Shown piece by piece: positions 42,485-57,400 of a stretch of 64,000 nucleotides of DNA (its first letter is position 1; every line of letters begins with the position of its first letter). This DNA comes from Siphonodentalium dalli. Its lineage: Eukaryota > Mollusca > Scaphopoda > Gadilida > Siphonodentaliidae. The notes under the pieces were generated by a model. It ran no database searches. It was given only the letters and a program-made list of their open reading frames with translations, and had not been told where the DNA came from. The DNA lies in contig CP136069.1 in assembly GCA_032622095.1 (NCBI GenBank), positions 103,010,278 to 103,074,277 of the forward strand, written 5' to 3'. A program made the translations under genes and the position numbers.

Positions 42485-45400
42485 TATACTTCCATGGTGT
42501 AACCAAGGAAGTATATTGTTTTTCTACTGCGGCCGTTTTCTGTTTAATTGGAAATACTCAGAAACTAATGGGAGGAGGACCGCGAAATCTCTAGCGAATG
42601 TAGGCATCTAAGGTCTACTAAAAATAATGCTATCCGGATGTTGGTCCAATATATTTTGACAGAGTTATGGCCCTTTTTCGATTATTTTTCATTATTATTA
42701 TTATTATACTGGACACTTTTGCAACCCTTATTACTCGAAAAGTACCAGGAGTAGCACATTAAAACTTGGTACGTATCTTGGGATCAAAGAGTTGTATGCC
42801 ATCGTCGCATAACGAATATTGTCCGCGTTTTCCCCGAGGAGTTATCTCCCTTTATTTGAAAAAATGTCATTTTATTATCTCGGAAATTATAAGAAGCAGA
42901 GCATCGAAAATTAGACCGTATGCACATCTCGATATGCACTACTGCCCACGGGCATAAAAACTTGGGTCCGCCCTTTCCCTGAAGAGTTACCGCCCATAGT
43001 TGGCAAACCTCTATTTTATTGTACTCTGTTGTCCTCCCGTATCATTCCAGATAACTGTATTTGGTTTTTGTAGTCGTGTTGACCGTTGTCAGCTTAGTCC
43101 GAGGAAGAAAATTTGACAGGGTTGGACATATATTTTTACACTGGGGTGGGGGCAATATTTTCGCAATTTTTTTTTATTATTGACATTCATCTATTTAAGT
43201 ATGTAGATTCCCTGAACGAAAACAAACCCATACCGGAAAGGATTTTTGTAATCCGAGAAGAAATGCAAGAGTTACGGGCCCTCAAAGTTTGCAAGTGTCG
43301 GTCCCATGTGCTTGTGACCCTATCTCCTCCGAAGATGTCGAACTTTGGATGTCGTCTGATATCCCAGTGCGTGCGGTCTGAAGAGAGCACGCGATGGGCC
43401 AAATTTTGCCAGTGTCGGTTCAGTGTTGTGGGTCAGGGGAGGGGTGGTCCGGGGTACCAATTTTGTATTCTTCTCCGAATCGGATGAAACTTGGAATATA
43501 ACATCCATACCGCCAACCGATCTAGAAACTGAAAGAATTTCGAAAATCCAATGAAAAATGTCAGAGTTGTGGGCCTTCAAACAATGCAAATTTGGCCCCA
43601 TATGCTTGTGATCACATCTCCTCCGAAGATGTCAAACTTTGGATGTCAACTGATACGCCAATGCGTGCGGTCTGAAGAGAGCACGCGATGAGCCAAATTT
43701 TGCCAGTGTCGGTTCAGTGTTGTGGGTCAGGGGAGGGGTGGTCCGGGGTACCAAAATTTATTTCGTCTCCGAATCATATGAAACTTGATATATAACATAT
43801 ACCATACACGTTGATCATAAAACTGAAAACAGATTGTAAATCCGTTAAAAAATGGCGGAGATTTGGGCCCTCAAACTTTGAATGTGGGCCCGTATTCTTT
43901 CCAATAAACAAAATGTTATTCGTCTCTGAATCAGACAAAATTTATAACAAATAATCAATGTAAGTAGCTGATCACAATACTCAAAACAATTTTTAAATCC
44001 ATTGGAAAATAACGGAGTTACGGGCTCTCAAAATTCGCATTTTGGGCCGGGTTTGACTATTTCCCAATCCCGTCACCCAATTTCGAGGCAGGGGTGGGGT
44101 CACTCCCAAACACTTGAGATCAACCCACACATGTTAAGGGAAAGATATAATCATCCTAATTCATATTTTCCGTCCCTTAACTGCGATTTATTGAGCTCAT
44201 GATTTGCCCTATTATTATACTTCCATGGTGTAACCAAGGAAGTATATTGTTTTTCTACTGCGGCCGTTTTCTGTTTAATTGGAAATACTCAGAAACTAAT
44301 GGGAGGAGGACCGCGAAATCTCTAGCGAATGTAGGCATCTAAGGTCTACTAAAAATAATGCTATCCGGATGTTGGTCCAATATATTTTGACAGAGTTATG
44401 GCCCTTTTTCGATTATTTTTCATTATTATTATTATTATACTGGACACTTTTGCAACCCTTATTACTCGAAAAGTACCAGGAGTAGCACATTAAAACTTGG
44501 TACGTATCTTGGGATCAAAGAGTTGTATGCCATCGTCGCATAACGAATATTGTCCGCGTTTTCCCCGAGGAGTTATCTCCCTTTATTTGAAAAAATGTCA
44601 TTTTATTATCTCGGAAATTATAAGAAGCAGAGCATCGAAAATTAGACCGTATGCACATCTCGATATGCACTACTGCCCACGGGCATAAAAACTTGGGTCC
44701 GCCCTTTCCCTGAAGAGTTACCGCCCATAGTTGGCAAACCTCTATTTTATTGTACTCTGTTGTCCTCCCGTATCATTCCAGATAACTGTATTTGGTTTTT
44801 GTAGTCGTGTTGACCGTTGTCAGCTTAGTCCGAGGAAGAAAATTTGACAGGGTTGGACATATATTTTTACACTGGGGTGGGGGCAATATTTTCGCAATTT
44901 TTTTTTATTATTGACATTCATCTATTTAAGTATGTAGATTCCCTGAACGAAAACAAACCCATACCGGAAAGGATTTTTGTAATCCGAGAAGAAATGCAAG
45001 AGTTACGGGCCCTCAAAGTTTGCAAGTGTCGGTCCCATGTGCTTGTGACCCTATCTCCTCCGAAGATGTCGAACTTTGGATGTCGTCTGATATCCCAGTG
45101 CGTGCGGTCTGAAGAGAGCACGCGATGGGCCAAATTTTGCCAGTGTCGGTTCAGTGTTGTGGGTCAGGGGAGGGGTGGTCCGGGGTACCAATTTTGTATT
45201 CTTCTCCGAATCGGATGAAACTTGGAATATAACATCCATACCGCCAACCGATCTAGAAACTGAAAGAATTTCGAAAATCCAATGAAAAATGTCAGAGTTG
45301 TGGGCCTTCAAACAATGCAAATTTGGCCCCATATGCTTGTGATCACATCTCCTCCGAAGATGTCAAACTTTGGATGTCAACTGATACGCCAATGCGTGCG

Positions 45401-48400
45401 GTCTGAAGAGAGCACGCGATGAGCCAAATTTTGCCAGTGTCGGTTCAGTGTTGTGGGTCAGGGGAGGGGTGGTCCGGGGTACCAAAATTTATTTCGTCTC
45501 CGAATCATATGAAACTTGATATATAACATATACCATACACGTTGATCATAAAACTGAAAACAGATTGTAAATCCGTTAAAAAATGGCGGAGATTTGGGCC
45601 CTCAAACTTTGAATGTGGGCCCGTATTCTTTCCAATAAACAAAATGTTATTCGTCTCTGAATCAGACAAAATTTATAACAAATAATCAATGTAAGTAGCT
45701 GATCACAATACTCAAAACAATTTTTAAATCCATTGGAAAATAACGGAGTTACGGGCTCTCAAAATTCGCATTTTGGGCCGGGTTTGACTATTTCCCAATC
45801 CCGTCACCCAATTTCGAGGCAGGGGTGGGGTCACTCCCAAACACTTGAGATCAACCCACACATGTTAAGGGAAAGATATAATCATCCTAATTCATATTTT
45901 CCGTCCCTTAACTGCGATTTATTGAGCTCATGATTTGCCCTATTATTATACTTCCATGGTGTAACCAAGGAAGTATATTGTTTTTCTACTGCGGCCGTTT
46001 TCTGTTTAATTGGAAATACTCAGAAACTAATGGGAGGAGGACCGCGAAATCTCTAGCGAATGTAGGCATCTAAGGTCTACTAAAAATAATGCTATCCGGA
46101 TGTTGGTCCAATATATTTTGACAGAGTTATGGCCCTTTTTCGATTATTTTTCATTATTATTATTATTATACTGGACACTTTTGCAACCCTTATTACTCGA
46201 AAAGTACCAGGAGTAGCACATTAAAACTTGGTACGTATCTTGGGATCAAAGAGTTGTATGCCATCGTCGCATAACGAATATTGTCCGCGTTTTCCCCGAG
46301 GAGTTATCTCCCTTTATTTGAAAAAATGTCATTTTATTATCTCGGAAATTATAAGAAGCAGAGCATCGAAAATTAGACCGTATGCACATCTCGATATGCA
46401 CTACTGCCCACGGGCATAAAAACTTGGGTCCGCCCTTTCCCTGAAGAGTTACCGCCCATAGTTGGCAAACCTCTATTTTATTGTACTCTGTTGTCCTCCC
46501 GTATCATTCCAGATAACTGTATTTGGTTTTTGTAGTCGTGTTGACCGTTGTCAGCTTAGTCCGAGGAAGAAAATTTGACAGGGTTGGACATATATTTTTA
46601 CACTGGGGTGGGGGCAATATTTTCGCAATTTTTTTTTATTATTGACATTCATCTATTTAAGTATGTAGATTCCCTGAACGAAAACAAACCCATACCGGAA
46701 AGGATTTTTGTAATCCGAGAAGAAATGCAAGAGTTACGGGCCCTCAAAGTTTGCAAGTGTCGGTCCCATGTGCTTGTGACCCTATCTCCTCCGAAGATGT
46801 CGAACTTTGGATGTCGTCTGATATCCCAGTGCGTGCGGTCTGAAGAGAGCACGCGATGGGCCAAATTTTGCCAGTGTCGGTTCAGTGTTGTGGGTCAGGG
46901 GAGGGGTGGTCCGGGGTACCAATTTTGTATTCTTCTCCGAATCGGATGAAACTTGGAATATAACATCCATACCGCCAACCGATCTAGAAACTGAAAGAAT
47001 TTCGAAAATCCAATGAAAAATGTCAGAGTTGTGGGCCTTCAAACAATGCAAATTTGGCCCCATATGCTTGTGATCACATCTCCTCCGAAGATGTCAAACT
47101 TTGGATGTCAACTGATACGCCAATGCGTGCGGTCTGAAGAGAGCACGCGATGAGCCAAATTTTGCCAGTGTCGGTTCAGTGTTGTGGGTCAGGGGAGGGG
47201 TGGTCCGGGGTACCAAAATTTATTTCGTCTCCGAATCATATGAAACTTGATATATAACATATACCATACACGTTGATCATAAAACTGAAAACAGATTGTA
47301 AATCCGTTAAAAAATGGCGGAGATTTGGGCCCTCAAACTTTGAATGTGGGCCCGTATTCTTTCCAATAAACAAAATGTTATTCGTCTCTGAATCAGACAA
47401 AATTTATAACAAATAATCAATGTAAGTAGCTGATCACAATACTCAAAACAATTTTTAAATCCATTGGAAAATAACGGAGTTACGGGCTCTCAAAATTCGC
47501 ATTTTGGGCCGGGTTTGACTATTTCCCAATCCCGTCACCCAATTTCGAGGCAGGGGTGGGGTCACTCCCAAACACTTGAGATCAACCCACACATGTTAAG
47601 GGAAAGATATAATCATCCTAATTCATATTTTCCGTCCCTTAACTGCGATTTATTGAGCTCATGATTTGCCCTATTATTATACTTCCATGGTGTAACCAAG
47701 GAAGTATATTGTTTTTCTACTGCGGCCGTTTTCTGTTTAATTGGAAATACTCAGAAACTAATGGGAGGAGGACCGCGAAATCTCTAGCGAATGTAGGCAT
47801 CTAAGGTCTACTAAAAATAATGCTATCCGGATGTTGGTCCAATATATTTTGACAGAGTTATGGCCCTTTTTCGATTATTTTTCATTATTATTATTATTAT
47901 ACTGGACACTTTTGCAACCCTTATTACTCGAAAAGTACCAGGAGTAGCACATTAAAACTTGGTACGTATCTTGGGATCAAAGAGTTGTATGCCATCGTCG
48001 CATAACGAATATTGTCCGCGTTTTCCCCGAGGAGTTATCTCCCTTTATTTGAAAAAATGTCATTTTATTATCTCGGAAATTATAAGAAGCAGAGCATCGA
48101 AAATTAGACCGTATGCACATCTCGATATGCACTACTGCCCACGGGCATAAAAACTTGGGTCCGCCCTTTCCCTGAAGAGTTACCGCCCATAGTTGGCAAA
48201 CCTCTATTTTATTGTACTCTGTTGTCCTCCCGTATCATTCCAGATAACTGTATTTGGTTTTTGTAGTCGTGTTGACCGTTGTCAGCTTAGTCCGAGGAAG
48301 AAAATTTGACAGGGTTGGACATATATTTTTACACTGGGGTGGGGGCAATATTTTCGCAATTTTTTTTTATTATTGACATTCATCTATTTAAGTATGTAGA

Positions 48401-51400
48401 TTCCCTGAACGAAAACAAACCCATACCGGAAAGGATTTTTGTAATCCGAGAAGAAATGCAAGAGTTACGGGCCCTCAAAGTTTGCAAGTGTCGGTCCCAT
48501 GTGCTTGTGACCCTATCTCCTCCGAAGATGTCGAACTTTGGATGTCGTCTGATATCCCAGTGCGTGCGGTCTGAAGAGAGCACGCGATGGGCCAAATTTT
48601 GCCAGTGTCGGTTCAGTGTTGTGGGTCAGGGGAGGGGTGGTCCGGGGTACCAATTTTGTATTCTTCTCCGAATCGGATGAAACTTGGAATATAACATCCA
48701 TACCGCCAACCGATCTAGAAACTGAAAGAATTTCGAAAATCCAATGAAAAATGTCAGAGTTGTGGGCCTTCAAACAATGCAAATTTGGCCCCATATGCTT
48801 GTGATCACATCTCCTCCGAAGATGTCAAACTTTGGATGTCAACTGATACGCCAATGCGTGCGGTCTGAAGAGAGCACGCGATGAGCCAAATTTTGCCAGT
48901 GTCGGTTCAGTGTTGTGGGTCAGGGGAGGGGTGGTCCGGGGTACCAAAATTTATTTCGTCTCCGAATCATATGAAACTTGATATATAACATATACCATAC
49001 ACGTTGATCATAAAACTGAAAACAGATTGTAAATCCGTTAAAAAATGGCGGAGATTTGGGCCCTCAAACTTTGAATGTGGGCCCGTATTCTTTCCAATAA
49101 ACAAAATGTTATTCGTCTCTGAATCAGACAAAATTTATAACAAATAATCAATGTAAGTAGCTGATCACAATACTCAAAACAATTTTTAAATCCATTGGAA
49201 AATAACGGAGTTACGGGCTCTCAAAATTCGCATTTTGGGCCGGGTTTGACTATTTCCCAATCCCGTCACCCAATTTCGAGGCAGGGGTGGGGTCACTCCC
49301 AAACACTTGAGATCAACCCACACATGTTAAGGGAAAGATATAATCATCCTAATTCATATTTTCCGTCCCTTAACTGCGATTTATTGAGCTCATGATTTGC
49401 CCTATTATTATACTTCCATGGTGTAACCAAGGAAGTATATTGTTTTTCTACTGCGGCCGTTTTCTGTTTAATTGGAAATACTCAGAAACTAATGGGAGGA
49501 GGACCGCGAAATCTCTAGCGAATGTAGGCATCTAAGGTCTACTAAAAATAATGCTATCCGGATGTTGGTCCAATATATTTTGACAGAGTTATGGCCCTTT
49601 TTCGATTATTTTTCATTATTATTATTATTATACTGGACACTTTTGCAACCCTTATTACTCGAAAAGTACCAGGAGTAGCACATTAAAACTTGGTACGTAT
49701 CTTGGGATCAAAGAGTTGTATGCCATCGTCGCATAACGAATATTGTCCGCGTTTTCCCCGAGGAGTTATCTCCCTTTATTTGAAAAAATGTCATTTTATT
49801 ATCTCGGAAATTATAAGAAGCAGAGCATCGAAAATTAGACCGTATGCACATCTCGATATGCACTACTGCCCACGGGCATAAAAACTTGGGTCCGCCCTTT
49901 CCCTGAAGAGTTACCGCCCATAGTTGGCAAACCTCTATTTTATTGTACTCTGTTGTCCTCCCGTATCATTCCAGATAACTGTATTTGGTTTTTGTAGTCG
50001 TGTTGACCGTTGTCAGCTTAGTCCGAGGAAGAAAATTTGACAGGGTTGGACATATATTTTTACACTGGGGTGGGGGCAATATTTTCGCAATTTTTTTTTA
50101 TTATTGACATTCATCTATTTAAGTATGTAGATTCCCTGAACGAAAACAAACCCATACCGGAAAGGATTTTTGTAATCCGAGAAGAAATGCAAGAGTTACG
50201 GGCCCTCAAAGTTTGCAAGTGTCGGTCCCATGTGCTTGTGACCCTATCTCCTCCGAAGATGTCGAACTTTGGATGTCGTCTGATATCCCAGTGCGTGCGG
50301 TCTGAAGAGAGCACGCGATGGGCCAAATTTTGCCAGTGTCGGTTCAGTGTTGTGGGTCAGGGGAGGGGTGGTCCGGGGTACCAATTTTGTATTCTTCTCC
50401 GAATCGGATGAAACTTGGAATATAACATCCATACCGCCAACCGATCTAGAAACTGAAAGAATTTCGAAAATCCAATGAAAAATGTCAGAGTTGTGGGCCT
50501 TCAAACAATGCAAATTTGGCCCCATATGCTTGTGATCACATCTCCTCCGAAGATGTCAAACTTTGGATGTCAACTGATACGCCAATGCGTGCGGTCTGAA
50601 GAGAGCACGCGATGAGCCAAATTTTGCCAGTGTCGGTTCAGTGTTGTGGGTCAGGGGAGGGGTGGTCCGGGGTACCAAAATTTATTTCGTCTCCGAATCA
50701 TATGAAACTTGATATATAACATATACCATACACGTTGATCATAAAACTGAAAACAGATTGTAAATCCGTTAAAAAATGGCGGAGATTTGGGCCCTCAAAC
50801 TTTGAATGTGGGCCCGTATTCTTTCCAATAAACAAAATGTTATTCGTCTCTGAATCAGACAAAATTTATAACAAATAATCAATGTAAGTAGCTGATCACA
50901 ATACTCAAAACAATTTTTAAATCCATTGGAAAATAACGGAGTTACGGGCTCTCAAAATTCGCATTTTGGGCCGGGTTTGACTATTTCCCAATCCCGTCAC
51001 CCAATTTCGAGGCAGGGGTGGGGTCACTCCCAAACACTTGAGATCAACCCACACATGTTAAGGGAAAGATATAATCATCCTAATTCATATTTTCCGTCCC
51101 TTAACTGCGATTTATTGAGCTCATGATTTGCCCTATTATTATACTTCCATGGTGTAACCAAGGAAGTATATTGTTTTTCTACTGCGGCCGTTTTCTGTTT
51201 AATTGGAAATACTCAGAAACTAATGGGAGGAGGACCGCGAAATCTCTAGCGAATGTAGGCATCTAAGGTCTACTAAAAATAATGCTATCCGGATGTTGGT
51301 CCAATATATTTTGACAGAGTTATGGCCCTTTTTCGATTATTTTTCATTATTATTATTATTATACTGGACACTTTTGCAACCCTTATTACTCGAAAAGTAC

Positions 51401-54400
51401 CAGGAGTAGCACATTAAAACTTGGTACGTATCTTGGGATCAAAGAGTTGTATGCCATCGTCGCATAACGAATATTGTCCGCGTTTTCCCCGAGGAGTTAT
51501 CTCCCTTTATTTGAAAAAATGTCATTTTATTATCTCGGAAATTATAAGAAGCAGAGCATCGAAAATTAGACCGTATGCACATCTCGATATGCACTACTGC
51601 CCACGGGCATAAAAACTTGGGTCCGCCCTTTCCCTGAAGAGTTACCGCCCATAGTTGGCAAACCTCTATTTTATTGTACTCTGTTGTCCTCCCGTATCAT
51701 TCCAGATAACTGTATTTGGTTTTTGTAGTCGTGTTGACCGTTGTCAGCTTAGTCCGAGGAAGAAAATTTGACAGGGTTGGACATATATTTTTACACTGGG
51801 GTGGGGGCAATATTTTCGCAATTTTTTTTTATTATTGACATTCATCTATTTAAGTATGTAGATTCCCTGAACGAAAACAAACCCATACCGGAAAGGATTT
51901 TTGTAATCCGAGAAGAAATGCAAGAGTTACGGGCCCTCAAAGTTTGCAAGTGTCGGTCCCATGTGCTTGTGACCCTATCTCCTCCGAAGATGTCGAACTT
52001 TGGATGTCGTCTGATATCCCAGTGCGTGCGGTCTGAAGAGAGCACGCGATGGGCCAAATTTTGCCAGTGTCGGTTCAGTGTTGTGGGTCAGGGGAGGGGT
52101 GGTCCGGGGTACCAATTTTGTATTCTTCTCCGAATCGGATGAAACTTGGAATATAACATCCATACCGCCAACCGATCTAGAAACTGAAAGAATTTCGAAA
52201 ATCCAATGAAAAATGTCAGAGTTGTGGGCCTTCAAACAATGCAAATTTGGCCCCATATGCTTGTGATCACATCTCCTCCGAAGATGTCAAACTTTGGATG
52301 TCAACTGATACGCCAATGCGTGCGGTCTGAAGAGAGCACGCGATGAGCCAAATTTTGCCAGTGTCGGTTCAGTGTTGTGGGTCAGGGGAGGGGTGGTCCG
52401 GGGTACCAAAATTTATTTCGTCTCCGAATCATATGAAACTTGATATATAACATATACCATACACGTTGATCATAAAACTGAAAACAGATTGTAAATCCGT
52501 TAAAAAATGGCGGAGATTTGGGCCCTCAAACTTTGAATGTGGGCCCGTATTCTTTCCAATAAACAAAATGTTATTCGTCTCTGAATCAGACAAAATTTAT
52601 AACAAATAATCAATGTAAGTAGCTGATCACAATACTCAAAACAATTTTTAAATCCATTGGAAAATAACGGAGTTACGGGCTCTCAAAATTCGCATTTTGG
52701 GCCGGGTTTGACTATTTCCCAATCCCGTCACCCAATTTCGAGGCAGGGGTGGGGTCACTCCCAAACACTTGAGATCAACCCACACATGTTAAGGGAAAGA
52801 TATAATCATCCTAATTCATATTTTCCGTCCCTTAACTGCGATTTATTGAGCTCATGATTTGCCCTATTATTATACTTCCATGGTGTAACCAAGGAAGTAT
52901 ATTGTTTTTCTACTGCGGCCGTTTTCTGTTTAATTGGAAATACTCAGAAACTAATGGGAGGAGGACCGCGAAATCTCTAGCGAATGTAGGCATCTAAGGT
53001 CTACTAAAAATAATGCTATCCGGATGTTGGTCCAATATATTTTGACAGAGTTATGGCCCTTTTTCGATTATTTTTCATTATTATTATTATTATACTGGAC
53101 ACTTTTGCAACCCTTATTACTCGAAAAGTACCAGGAGTAGCACATTAAAACTTGGTACGTATCTTGGGATCAAAGAGTTGTATGCCATCGTCGCATAACG
53201 AATATTGTCCGCGTTTTCCCCGAGGAGTTATCTCCCTTTATTTGAAAAAATGTCATTTTATTATCTCGGAAATTATAAGAAGCAGAGCATCGAAAATTAG
53301 ACCGTATGCACATCTCGATATGCACTACTGCCCACGGGCATAAAAACTTGGGTCCGCCCTTTCCCTGAAGAGTTACCGCCCATAGTTGGCAAACCTCTAT
53401 TTTATTGTACTCTGTTGTCCTCCCGTATCATTCCAGATAACTGTATTTGGTTTTTGTAGTCGTGTTGACCGTTGTCAGCTTAGTCCGAGGAAGAAAATTT
53501 GACAGGGTTGGACATATATTTTTACACTGGGGTGGGGGCAATATTTTCGCAATTTTTTTTTATTATTGACATTCATCTATTTAAGTATGTAGATTCCCTG
53601 AACGAAAACAAACCCATACCGGAAAGGATTTTTGTAATCCGAGAAGAAATGCAAGAGTTACGGGCCCTCAAAGTTTGCAAGTGTCGGTCCCATGTGCTTG
53701 TGACCCTATCTCCTCCGAAGATGTCGAACTTTGGATGTCGTCTGATATCCCAGTGCGTGCGGTCTGAAGAGAGCACGCGATGGGCCAAATTTTGCCAGTG
53801 TCGGTTCAGTGTTGTGGGTCAGGGGAGGGGTGGTCCGGGGTACCAATTTTGTATTCTTCTCCGAATCGGATGAAACTTGGAATATAACATCCATACCGCC
53901 AACCGATCTAGAAACTGAAAGAATTTCGAAAATCCAATGAAAAATGTCAGAGTTGTGGGCCTTCAAACAATGCAAATTTGGCCCCATATGCTTGTGATCA
54001 CATCTCCTCCGAAGATGTCAAACTTTGGATGTCAACTGATACGCCAATGCGTGCGGTCTGAAGAGAGCACGCGATGAGCCAAATTTTGCCAGTGTCGGTT
54101 CAGTGTTGTGGGTCAGGGGAGGGGTGGTCCGGGGTACCAAAATTTATTTCGTCTCCGAATCATATGAAACTTGATATATAACATATACCATACACGTTGA
54201 TCATAAAACTGAAAACAGATTGTAAATCCGTTAAAAAATGGCGGAGATTTGGGCCCTCAAACTTTGAATGTGGGCCCGTATTCTTTCCAATAAACAAAAT
54301 GTTATTCGTCTCTGAATCAGACAAAATTTATAACAAATAATCAATGTAAGTAGCTGATCACAATACTCAAAACAATTTTTAAATCCATTGGAAAATAACG

Positions 54401-57400
54401 GAGTTACGGGCTCTCAAAATTCGCATTTTGGGCCGGGTTTGACTATTTCCCAATCCCGTCACCCAATTTCGAGGCAGGGGTGGGGTCACTCCCAAACACT
54501 TGAGATCAACCCACACATGTTAAGGGAAAGATATAATCATCCTAATTCATATTTTCCGTCCCTTAACTGCGATTTATTGAGCTCATGATTTGCCCTATTA
54601 TTATACTTCCATGGTGTAACCAAGGAAGTATATTGTTTTTCTACTGCGGCCGTTTTCTGTTTAATTGGAAATACTCAGAAACTAATGGGAGGAGGACCGC
54701 GAAATCTCTAGCGAATGTAGGCATCTAAGGTCTACTAAAAATAATGCTATCCGGATGTTGGTCCAATATATTTTGACAGAGTTATGGCCCTTTTTCGATT
54801 ATTTTTCATTATTATTATTATTATACTGGACACTTTTGCAACCCTTATTACTCGAAAAGTACCAGGAGTAGCACATTAAAACTTGGTACGTATCTTGGGA
54901 TCAAAGAGTTGTATGCCATCGTCGCATAACGAATATTGTCCGCGTTTTCCCCGAGGAGTTATCTCCCTTTATTTGAAAAAATGTCATTTTATTATCTCGG
55001 AAATTATAAGAAGCAGAGCATCGAAAATTAGACCGTATGCACATCTCGATATGCACTACTGCCCACGGGCATAAAAACTTGGGTCCGCCCTTTCCCTGAA
55101 GAGTTACCGCCCATAGTTGGCAAACCTCTATTTTATTGTACTCTGTTGTCCTCCCGTATCATTCCAGATAACTGTATTTGGTTTTTGTAGTCGTGTTGAC
55201 CGTTGTCAGCTTAGTCCGAGGAAGAAAATTTGACAGGGTTGGACATATATTTTTACACTGGGGTGGGGGCAATATTTTCGCAATTTTTTTTTATTATTGA
55301 CATTCATCTATTTAAGTATGTAGATTCCCTGAACGAAAACAAACCCATACCGGAAAGGATTTTTGTAATCCGAGAAGAAATGCAAGAGTTACGGGCCCTC
55401 AAAGTTTGCAAGTGTCGGTCCCATGTGCTTGTGACCCTATCTCCTCCGAAGATGTCGAACTTTGGATGTCGTCTGATATCCCAGTGCGTGCGGTCTGAAG
55501 AGAGCACGCGATGGGCCAAATTTTGCCAGTGTCGGTTCAGTGTTGTGGGTCAGGGGAGGGGTGGTCCGGGGTACCAATTTTGTATTCTTCTCCGAATCGG
55601 ATGAAACTTGGAATATAACATCCATACCGCCAACCGATCTAGAAACTGAAAGAATTTCGAAAATCCAATGAAAAATGTCAGAGTTGTGGGCCTTCAAACA
55701 ATGCAAATTTGGCCCCATATGCTTGTGATCACATCTCCTCCGAAGATGTCAAACTTTGGATGTCAACTGATACGCCAATGCGTGCGGTCTGAAGAGAGCA
55801 CGCGATGAGCCAAATTTTGCCAGTGTCGGTTCAGTGTTGTGGGTCAGGGGAGGGGTGGTCCGGGGTACCAAAATTTATTTCGTCTCCGAATCATATGAAA
55901 CTTGATATATAACATATACCATACACGTTGATCATAAAACTGAAAACAGATTGTAAATCCGTTAAAAAATGGCGGAGATTTGGGCCCTCAAACTTTGAAT
56001 GTGGGCCCGTATTCTTTCCAATAAACAAAATGTTATTCGTCTCTGAATCAGACAAAATTTATAACAAATAATCAATGTAAGTAGCTGATCACAATACTCA
56101 AAACAATTTTTAAATCCATTGGAAAATAACGGAGTTACGGGCTCTCAAAATTCGCATTTTGGGCCGGGTTTGACTATTTCCCAATCCCGTCACCCAATTT
56201 CGAGGCAGGGGTGGGGTCACTCCCAAACACTTGAGATCAACCCACACATGTTAAGGGAAAGATATAATCATCCTAATTCATATTTTCCGTCCCTTAACTG
56301 CGATTTATTGAGCTCATGATTTGCCCTATTATTATACTTCCATGGTGTAACCAAGGAAGTATATTGTTTTTCTACTGCGGCCGTTTTCTGTTTAATTGGA
56401 AATACTCAGAAACTAATGGGAGGAGGACCGCGAAATCTCTAGCGAATGTAGGCATCTAAGGTCTACTAAAAATAATGCTATCCGGATGTTGGTCCAATAT
56501 ATTTTGACAGAGTTATGGCCCTTTTTCGATTATTTTTCATTATTATTATTATTATACTGGACACTTTTGCAACCCTTATTACTCGAAAAGTACCAGGAGT
56601 AGCACATTAAAACTTGGTACGTATCTTGGGATCAAAGAGTTGTATGCCATCGTCGCATAACGAATATTGTCCGCGTTTTCCCCGAGGAGTTATCTCCCTT
56701 TATTTGAAAAAATGTCATTTTATTATCTCGGAAATTATAAGAAGCAGAGCATCGAAAATTAGACCGTATGCACATCTCGATATGCACTACTGCCCACGGG
56801 CATAAAAACTTGGGTCCGCCCTTTCCCTGAAGAGTTACCGCCCATAGTTGGCAAACCTCTATTTTATTGTACTCTGTTGTCCTCCCGTATCATTCCAGAT
56901 AACTGTATTTGGTTTTTGTAGTCGTGTTGACCGTTGTCAGCTTAGTCCGAGGAAGAAAATTTGACAGGGTTGGACATATATTTTTACACTGGGGTGGGGG
57001 CAATATTTTCGCAATTTTTTTTTATTATTGACATTCATCTATTTAAGTATGTAGATTCCCTGAACGAAAACAAACCCATACCGGAAAGGATTTTTGTAAT
57101 CCGAGAAGAAATGCAAGAGTTACGGGCCCTCAAAGTTTGCAAGTGTCGGTCCCATGTGCTTGTGACCCTATCTCCTCCGAAGATGTCGAACTTTGGATGT
57201 CGTCTGATATCCCAGTGCGTGCGGTCTGAAGAGAGCACGCGATGGGCCAAATTTTGCCAGTGTCGGTTCAGTGTTGTGGGTCAGGGGAGGGGTGGTCCGG
57301 GGTACCAATTTTGTATTCTTCTCCGAATCGGATGAAACTTGGAATATAACATCCATACCGCCAACCGATCTAGAAACTGAAAGAATTTCGAAAATCCAAT

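Noticed and set aside
43113..43487. 124-codon open frame repeated in every 1731-bp monomer
   Set aside because: It covers a (T)n tract and related sub-blocks, has no family motif, and is not kept in monomers 1-2. Its repetition only reflects the identical monomers.
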